The translations under genes and the position numbers were made by a program. DNA of 10,036 nt from Candidatus Nitrosopumilus sp. (lineage in GTDB: Archaea; Thermoproteota; Nitrososphaeria; Nitrososphaerales; Nitrosopumilaceae): positions 1 to 10,036 of the forward strand of contig JAPYTM010000026.1 of NCBI GenBank assembly GCA_029941825.1, written 5' to 3'. Positions 6,650 through 10,036 of this stretch are shown piece by piece. The notes under the pieces were generated by a model. That model was not told the origin of the DNA. It worked only from the letters and a program-made list of their open reading frames with translations, and did not search any database. Within the stretch, counting starts at the first letter, position 1, and each line of letters starts with the position of its first letter.

Positions 6650-7644
6650 TCTACTTCCTCCAAATCATTTCTTAATTTTACTACATTTTGTAAGTCTTTT
6701 TTATAAATTTCTACTACATCTAATCTTTCTAATCGTTTTACTGCTCTCCACATAGTAGTTCTAGGTTGAAGGAATTTTTTTCGTAGATCACTCTCCAAAA
6801 CTTCGCCTCCATTTTCAGAGATAAATTTTATAATCTCTTTATCATCTGCACGCATATCAGGTCTAAAACTAAAAATTGTATTAGGATCTATAGATTCAGA
6901 TTGTTTTTTAGATGTAATAACTTGTATTTGAGATTTAGATTGTTTTTTCTTTATTGCAATAACTGATCCAATACTTGCTGCAGCAATTAAACCAATTACT
7001 AATCCAATAATCATAACATCAAATGTTAATTCAGGTTGATTTGGAGTAGTTTCTGGAGTTACTCCAAAAATATAATCAATTTGAGTAGGTCCACTAAAAA
7101 GTTCTAATTTAATTTGCTCATCAATTTGTTCCATGTTAGTTGGTAAAACATCCATTCCAACAATAACAGAATTTTCAGGCATTAGTAATGAATAGTTTGA
7201 TGGAGAATTAAATGAAAATGTCCAAACTCGTCCTTCTTTAGAAATTAAATCATGAATATTATAATTAACAGTAATAGTTGATGAATCTAGAGTATCAACT
7301 GTTACTACATTATCAATGATATCTCCAGATAACAAAGAATTGTTTTTTCCAATTGCTACAAAATTATCAATAGATGAACCAAAAAGGTTTAGTTCAAAAT
7401 TTGAAGAATCCACATCTATCTGAGAGAAAACATGTGTAGACCCATCAGAATTTATTGTAAGTTCAAGAGTTCGAGTAAAGCTGAATGAAGTTTGTAAAGG
7501 AATAGTTAATGCAATGACGATTAAACCAGCCATTATCAAAGGTGTGCTAACCATTGTTTCAAGGATACCTTCAGTCCTTACAAAAAGTATTCCATCTTCT
7601 TGAAGAAACTCTTTCCTGAAAATCGGTATAATTTCTAGATCCAT
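6646..7644 (-). CDS. Membrane-anchored winged-helix transcriptional regulator
   Basis: A 332-residue protein resembling the archaeal membrane-associated regulators of the COG2512 type. Order: about 31 N-terminal residues; TM1 at about 35-55 (PLIMAGLIVIALTIPL); a Ser/Thr/Asn-rich beta-strand-like domain at 56-205, predicted outside; TM2 at 208-231 followed by positive KKKQSK; a linker to about 260; and a C-terminal winged helix at about 262-330 (DKEIIKFISENGG, SDLRKKF, TTMWRAVKRLERLDVVEIYKK). This topology links an extracytoplasmic sensing domain directly to a DNA-binding domain. The target genes and signal are unknown. ATG 7644 lies 4 bases after the upstream regulator's stop, favouring coupled translation. 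ATG 7554 (Met31) would remove the N-terminal extension and start just before TM1. The 3' end overlaps the exported-protein gene by 4 bases. Confidence 0.85.
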   Translation of the reverse strand: MDLEIIPIFRKEFLQEDGILFVRTEGILETMVSTPLIMAGLIVIALTIPLQTSFSFTRTLELTINSDGSTHVFSQIDVDSSNFELNLFGSSIDNFVAIGKNNSLLSGDIIDNVVTVDTLDSSTITVNYNIHDLISKEGRVWTFSFNSPSNYSLLMPENSVIVGMDVLPTNMEQIDEQIKLELFSGPTQIDYIFGVTPETTPNQPELTFDVMIIGLVIGLIAAASIGSVIAIKKKQSKSQIQVITSKKQSESIDPNTIFSFRPDMRADDKEIIKFISENGGEVLESDLRKKFLQPRTTMWRAVKRLERLDVVEIYKKDLQNVVKLRNDLEEVD

Positions 7645-7648
7645 GATA

Positions 7649-7936
7649 TCAGTACCTTAGATTCATACTTTCCACTAATCCCTGAAATCTCTTAAATTCC
7701 TGAAAAAATTGAAGGCCTTTTTCAGTAATTTGAAAGACTCTGTTTCTGTTAGTTTTGACCGATTCCACTAAGCCTGCTTCTACCAATTTCTCACATTTGT
7801 CTAGGACGGCATAGTGAGAAAGGTTAGCCTTTCGAGATATTGCAGATACAATGATTCCATCACGACCACCATTAGCTGTAACATCTAAGATATCTCCCAT
7901 TATGCCCATTTCGGACCTGTATTGTTGTTTTGACAT
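7649..7936 (-). CDS. Winged helix-turn-helix transcriptional regulator
   Basis: A 95-residue single-domain regulator of the small archaeal winged-helix type common in Thaumarchaeota. The predicted order is helix 1 (about 8-19, MGIMGDILDVT), helix 2 (28-37), recognition helix (39-54, LSHYAVLDKCEKLVEAG), a beta wing (58-72, VESVKTNRNRVFQITEKG), and a C-terminal helix (73-91) that probably dimerises. It has no membrane or ligand domain. ATG at 7936 has a TATA-like box on the minus strand at 7954-7964 and a tandem AGCGGAACG motif further upstream. By eye the gene looks less A+T-rich than its neighbours. It is the first gene of a three-gene operon with the membrane-anchored winged-helix protein and the exported protein, so it may act with them or regulate the operon. 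Confidence 0.9.
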   Translation of the reverse strand: MSKQQYRSEMGIMGDILDVTANGGRDGIIVSAISRKANLSHYAVLDKCEKLVEAGLVESVKTNRNRVFQITEKGLQFFQEFKRFQGLVESMNLRY

Positions 7937-7953
7937 GTTATAGTATAGAACAA

Positions 7954-7964
7954 GTTAGTATTAG
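7954..7964 (-). promoter_or_regulatory. TATA-like box of the winged-helix operon
   Basis: The minus strand reads CTAATACTAAC, centred about 24 bases upstream of the ATG at 7936. It lies between that start and the tandem AGCGGAACG sites. Confidence 0.4.
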
Positions 7965-7985
7965 AGGGACATTCTGAAACCTCAA

Positions 7986-8006
7986 AGCGGAACGTACAGC
8001 GGAACG
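7986..8006. promoter_or_regulatory. Tandem AGCGGAACG sites, 12-bp period (putative operator)
   Basis: AGCGGAACG occurs at 7986-7994 and again at 7998-8006. It stands out as G+C-rich in an A+T-rich intergenic region. It lies 50-70 bases upstream of the winged-helix gene start, just upstream of its TATA-like box. The 12-bp spacing is roughly one helical turn, as expected for two regulator subunits or dimers on nearly the same face. The protein that binds is unknown; autoregulation by the adjacent regulator is a guess. Confidence 0.5.
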
Positions 8007-8018
8007 CAAATAAAATTA

Positions 8019-8037
8019 AAAAAATATCATATTTTTT
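8019..8037. repeat. Perfect A/T palindrome, 9-bp arms
   Basis: AAAAAATAT, a single C, then ATATTTTTT form a 19-bp inverted repeat. With a one-base centre it suits a DNA-level dimer site better than an RNA hairpin. Low complexity makes chance occurrence plausible. Confidence 0.4.
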
Positions 8038-8094
8038 ACAAAAATGACGTGTGGAAAAGATCTATAGAAATTATGAGCCTAAATTTAATTAAAG

Positions 8095-8119
8095 AATTCA
8101 ATTTTTGTTAATGAAATTT
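8095..8119 (+). promoter_or_regulatory. 25-bp element, copy 1 (upstream of the coiled-coil gene)
   Basis: A 25-base sequence with core CAATTTTTGTTAATGAAA. It is identical on all 25 positions to the reverse complement of 9491-9515. It lies 159 bases upstream of the coiled-coil gene ATG, reading in the direction of that gene. The identity ends sharply on both sides. It could be a shared regulator site or a member of a dispersed intergenic repeat. Confidence 0.6.
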
Positions 8120-8245
8120 CACTTTGAATATTTTTAGGAAAATAATGGAGTCTAATCAAGAATTCATAAATGTAAGATAAGTTAGATAATCGCCTTTTTT
8201 TGACTAAAAATTATTCATAAGGTCAGTTTTGAGATTCATAATAAC

Positions 8246-8253
8246 TTTTTATT
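8246..8253 (+). promoter_or_regulatory. TATA-like box for the coiled-coil gene
   Basis: TTTTTATT is centred about 29 bases upstream of the ATG at 8279, compatible with a leaderless or very short-leader transcript. Confidence 0.4.
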
Positions 8254-8278
8254 CCCAATTTGAAAAGAAAATTATAAA

Positions 8279-8752
8279 ATGTTTGATAAATTCAAGAAAG
8301 AAGAAGGTAGTGAAATGGTAGAAGAAAAAATTGAAGATAATTCCAATGATGTAGAATCAGTAGATGCTGCAATTGAATCTATTAGTCAAATTGGAATTGG
8401 GGAATTAATGGGTAAACGTGTAAAATTAGAAGAAGCAATTGATTATGTTGGTTTAATGATTAAAAATCTCAAAGATAAGAGAACTTTACTTGAAAAAGAT
8501 ATTGAAGAAGAATCAGTAGATATTAAAAATCTCAAAGAAAAACTTCAAAAAGTCAGTGAGTACATTGATGAGGAAAACAGTGGAATAACAGAACTTGCTA
8601 ACAAAAGAAAACAAGTGGAAGATGAAGCTGATCAGGTTGGTGTTATTATCAGTAATTTACGAGATAAATTATTGGGAGTTGATAAAATTATTGAAGATGA
8701 GGGTAACAGAGTTAAGAAAATTAAAGAATTAAGGGATTCTTTTGAGAATTAG
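8279..8752 (+). CDS. Acidic coiled-coil protein with 21-residue tandem repeats
   Basis: A 157-residue soluble protein not recognised as a named family. A short amphipathic basic start (MFDKFKKEEG) precedes an acidic linker (about 11-39) and then a long helical region. From residue 40 the sequence falls into 21-residue units starting at 40, 61, 82, 103 and 124, with a partial sixth at 145. Each starts with Ile or Val, has a hydrophobic residue (mostly Leu) at position 4, and usually has K or R around positions 7-8 and an acidic second half. Twenty-one residues are three heptads, so a continuous coiled coil is likely. Units 1 and 2 share a 17-base identical start (ATTAAAAATCTCAAAGA at 8459 and 8522), pointing to internal duplication. 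ATG 8279 is preferred; Met13 is an alternative. The gene converges on the ESCRT-III/CdvB-family gene and shares an upstream 25-bp element with it, so a role with that protein is plausible but unproven. Confidence 0.82.
   Translation: MFDKFKKEEGSEMVEEKIEDNSNDVESVDAAIESISQIGIGELMGKRVKLEEAIDYVGLMIKNLKDKRTLLEKDIEEESVDIKNLKEKLQKVSEYIDEENSGITELANKRKQVEDEADQVGVIISNLRDKLLGVDKIIEDEGNRVKKIKELRDSFEN
8396..8749 (+). repeat. 63-bp / 21-residue coding repeats in the coiled-coil gene
   Basis: Units lie at 8396-8458, 8459-8521, 8522-8584, 8585-8647 and 8648-8710, with a partial unit at 8711-8749. The unit starts IKNLKDK, IKNLKEK, ITELANK, ISNLRDK and VKKIKEL show the pattern; the first unit (IGELMGK) is the most diverged. 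DNA identity is clear only between the starts of the second and third units. Confidence 0.65.
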
Positions 8753-8755
8753 TTC

Positions 8756-8760
8756 TTTTT
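8756..8760 (+). terminator. T-rich terminator of the coiled-coil gene
   Basis: A TTCTTTTT tract begins right after the stop codon at 8750-8752, in the 37-base gap between the convergent genes. Short T-runs act as intrinsic terminators in archaea. Confidence 0.35.
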
Positions 8761-8769
8761 GAAGTACTC

Positions 8770-8777
8770 AAAAAAAA
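8770..8777 (-). terminator. T8 terminator of the CdvB-family gene
   Basis: Eight consecutive T on the minus strand, 13-20 bases past the stop codon of the ESCRT-III-like gene, in the short gap between convergent genes. No stem is needed for archaeal termination. Confidence 0.5.
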
Positions 8778-8789
8778 TCTAAAATTGAT

Positions 8790-9431
8790 TTAGAAAAATT
8801 TTGTACTAGTCGTTTCTTGTGTATTTGTAGGTACTGAAGGAAACATTTGACCTGCAGAACTTTCAGCAACAGCTGCAGCTTCTTTTAGTATTCTTTCAGA
8901 TTCTGAATTTGTAGATTCATTAATTCCAAATGTGGCATCTCCTGAGAAACTTTCAGTCATAAATCCTCCAAGCATTTCAGCCATCTGACCAATTTCTTGT
9001 TCAGCTCCAGGCATAATTTTACCAAGAGAGGATTTTAAATTTTTCATTAGTCCCATTGTTGGCATAATTGCTACAACAGTATCTCCAAGATCACTAAAGG
9101 TAGTTAAGCGCAATTCAATTTGTTCTAATGCAATTCTAGCATTACTCATAATCTTAGTAACTTTTCTAATCTCTGCTAATTCATTTCCAAGAATTTTGCT
9201 AGTTTTAACATCATGCTTTTGAGTTGCTTCTACAATTCTTTGAAATAATTGTGTGTCACGTTCTTGTAGATTTTTTAACATTGAATCTAATTTTTTAATT
9301 TGTAATTGCAATTTTTTAATTCCATCCTGAACTCTTGGTTTGAGTGTGCCTTTAGGTTTGATAGCATCATTAATTTTTTCAGTTATTCCTGGTTGTGGTT
9401 GTTTTGACCATTTACTATGTAAACTAGGCAT
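8790..9431 (-). CDS. ESCRT-III-like (CdvB/Snf7-family) cell division protein
   Basis: A 213-residue protein with the features of archaeal ESCRT-III (CdvB) paralogues, which polymerise on membranes during division and are remodelled by the AAA ATPase CdvC/Vps4. A basic N-terminal part (IKPKGTLKPRVQDGIKK, about 24-40) leads into a long helical hairpin (about 34-110, with QIKKLDSMLKNLQERDTQLF and AEIRKVTKIMSNARIALEQIELRL). Shorter helices follow (TVVAIMPTMGLMKNLKSSL, then EQEIGQMAEMLGGFM), and a flexible acidic and Ser/Thr-rich tail. There is no C-terminal winged helix, unlike the CdvA-binding Sulfolobus CdvB, so it is more like the B1-B3 paralogues. FPSVP at 197-201 resembles the core of an MIT-interacting motif. 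ATG at 9431 has a TATA-like AAATTAAGT on the minus strand 26 bases upstream. Neither CdvA nor CdvC is in the window. Confidence 0.87.
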   Translation of the reverse strand: MPSLHSKWSKQPQPGITEKINDAIKPKGTLKPRVQDGIKKLQLQIKKLDSMLKNLQERDTQLFQRIVEATQKHDVKTSKILGNELAEIRKVTKIMSNARIALEQIELRLTTFSDLGDTVVAIMPTMGLMKNLKSSLGKIMPGAEQEIGQMAEMLGGFMTESFSGDATFGINESTNSESERILKEAAAVAESSAGQMFPSVPTNTQETTSTKFF

Positions 9432-9452
9432 AAATTTGATTCAATAATATCT

Positions 9453-9461
9453 ACTTAATTT
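9453..9461 (-). promoter_or_regulatory. TATA-like box for the CdvB-family gene
   Basis: The minus strand reads AAATTAAGT, centred 26 bases upstream of the ATG at 9431. The 25-bp element lies about 30 bases further upstream, where an archaeal activator site would be expected. Confidence 0.45.
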
Positions 9462-9490
9462 CGAGTGTAAAAAATGGTTAACTGTACGTT

Positions 9491-9515
9491 AAATTTCATT
9501 AACAAAAATTGAATT
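9491..9515 (-). promoter_or_regulatory. 25-bp element, copy 2 (upstream of the CdvB-family gene)
   Basis: On the minus strand this is identical over 25 bases to 8095-8119. It is 59 bases upstream of the CdvB-family ATG and reads toward that gene, the same relative orientation as copy 1 has to the coiled-coil gene. It also lies 54 bases upstream of the divergent 9570 gene, so it could serve both. Confidence 0.6.
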
Positions 9516-9540
9516 TTTTCTTATTTCTAGAAAAAATATT

Positions 9541-9550
9541 TTTTATAATA
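9541..9550 (+). promoter_or_regulatory. TATA box for the 9570 gene
   Basis: TTTTATAATA is centred about 25 bases upstream of the TTG at 9570. It supports that codon as the start of a leaderless transcript. Confidence 0.5.
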
Positions 9551-9569
9551 GAGTCTACGAATTGCTTTA

Positions 9570-10001
9570 TTGAACAAAAAAATTGTAATAATGTTCATAG
9601 TTGCAATAATTGGAATTTTTCTAGTGAATTTTACGTCAAACAAATCTGAGGAAACAAATAATGTTATTTTTCATGTAACTCTTGCAGATCCAGATTTATA
9701 CATAAATGGAGTTTATACTAAAAAATTTACTATTAATGATGGACAGTATTCATTTAGATTTGTCCCAAATGGAAGTAGTCCAGAGATATTATCAATTACA
9801 ATAAGTGGTAAAAATTTTGAGATTTCTGAAGATTTTAAATTAAAAAATACTTTGCATGAAACTGAAATCTCAGAATATTTTACATGGAAATATGACGGTG
9901 AGAAAATTATTGAGATTTCTGAGATGCAAGAAGTTTCAATTACCATTAATCCAAATGGAAATGTAATGGGTTCAATATCTGTAGATATATTAGAAAATTA
10001 A
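9570..10001 (+). CDS. Small membrane-anchored exported protein, function unknown
   Basis: A 143-residue protein not recognised as a family. A short basic start (MNKK) and a strongly hydrophobic segment (about 5-20, IVIMFIVAIIGIFLV) form an uncleaved anchor or a signal peptide. There is no lipobox cysteine and no clear AxA cleavage site, which favours an anchor. The remaining 115 or so residues are polar and beta-like (NVIFHVTLADPDLYINGVY, QYSFRFVPNGSSPEILSITISG, EVSITINPNGNVMGSISVDI) with no cysteines, suggesting an outside beta domain. The start is TTG at 9570; a TATA box 25 bases upstream supports it. The gene is divergent from the CdvB-family gene and shares its promoter region. A link to cell division is possible only by proximity. 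Confidence 0.75.
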   Translation: MNKKIVIMFIVAIIGIFLVNFTSNKSEETNNVIFHVTLADPDLYINGVYTKKFTINDGQYSFRFVPNGSSPEILSITISGKNFEISEDFKLKNTLHETEISEYFTWKYDGEKIIEISEMQEVSITINPNGNVMGSISVDILEN

Positions 10002-10036
10002 AAGGCGTAAACCCCTAACTGCAGAACAATGAGAGA

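Larger units (their letters stand above)
7937..8278. other. 342-bp divergent intergenic region
   Basis: This gap separates the winged-helix regulator (-) from the coiled-coil gene (+). It holds a TATA-like box for each gene, two tandem AGCGGAACG motifs, an A/T palindrome at 8019-8037, one copy of the 25-bp element shared with the CdvB-family promoter (8095-8119), and a T7 run at 8195-8201. Only reading frames of about 7-12 codons start here, and none is convincing. A small RNA between the palindrome and the T7 run cannot be excluded, but no recognised RNA family is visible. Confidence 0.7.
9432..9569. other. Divergent promoter region, CdvB-family gene / exported protein
   Basis: 138 bases containing TATA-like boxes for both genes, the second copy of the 25-bp element, and a short inverted repeat (TTAAC/GTTAA, 9478-9492) overlapping that element by two bases. 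No coding frame is convincing here. Confidence 0.6.

Noticed and set aside
7991..9490. AACGTACAG shared between 7991-7999 and the reverse complement of 9482-9490
   Set aside because: A nine-base match is not significant in 10 kb, and it partly belongs to the tandem operator on one side only.
9713..9946. Open frame antisense to the 9570 gene
   Set aside because: Lacks start context and domain; the plus-strand gene has a TATA box and an N-terminal anchor.
10002..10036. Less A+T-rich tail after the last gene, with an ATG at 10029
   Set aside because: Only 35 bases remain before the window edge. Short open frames run off the edge on both strands, but nothing supports a gene or RNA.
1..10036. 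A CRISPR array, IS element, prophage or defence island
   Set aside because: No spaced direct-repeat arrays, transposase, integrase, nuclease or toxin-antitoxin motifs were seen. The gene content is housekeeping, regulatory and division-related.

Overview
The window looks like a chromosomal segment of a low-GC ammonia-oxidising archaeon (Nitrososphaerota/Thaumarchaeota, Nitrosopumilus-like). This is inferred from gene content: a GPN-loop GTPase, an ESCRT-III/CdvB-family protein, archaeal winged-helix regulators, and QueC/QueE/GTP cyclohydrolase I for the archaeosine precursor. It also fits the A+T-rich sequence, frequent TTG starts, and TATA-like boxes about 24-29 bases upstream of start codons, as expected for leaderless archaeal transcripts. 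No rRNA, tRNA, IS element, CRISPR array or origin was recognised.

Layout: 1-700 (-) is the start of a short-chain dehydrogenase cut by the left edge. Upstream of it, 735-1751 (-) encodes a YbhN/AglD-type flippase-like membrane protein. A divergent promoter region leads to a tight plus-strand operon: GPN-loop GTPase (1985-2743), homoserine kinase thrB (2744-3673) and queC (3679-4353). Facing it on the minus strand are a two-TM protein (4356-4604), folE (4648-5205), queE (5270-5983) and another two-TM protein (6028-6222). QueC, FolE and QueE supply three of the four steps from GTP to preQ0, the precursor of archaeosine in tRNA. QueD is not in the window.

6299-7936 (-) is a second compact operon: a small winged-helix regulator, a membrane-anchored protein with an outside domain and a cytoplasmic winged helix, and a small exported protein. 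The genes are 4 bases apart or overlap by 4. It reads as a possible one-component envelope-sensing system. A tandem 9-bp motif with a 12-bp period lies upstream of its promoter.

8279-9431 holds two convergent genes: an acidic coiled-coil protein built from about five 21-residue repeats, and an ESCRT-III/CdvB-family protein. Both carry the same perfect 25-bp element upstream, in the same orientation relative to the gene, which suggests co-regulation. The coiled-coil protein may therefore be a new partner of archaeal ESCRT-III. The window closes with a small membrane-anchored exported protein (9570-10001). The two most promising leads are the coiled-coil/ESCRT pair with its shared element, and the winged-helix membrane-sensor operon.
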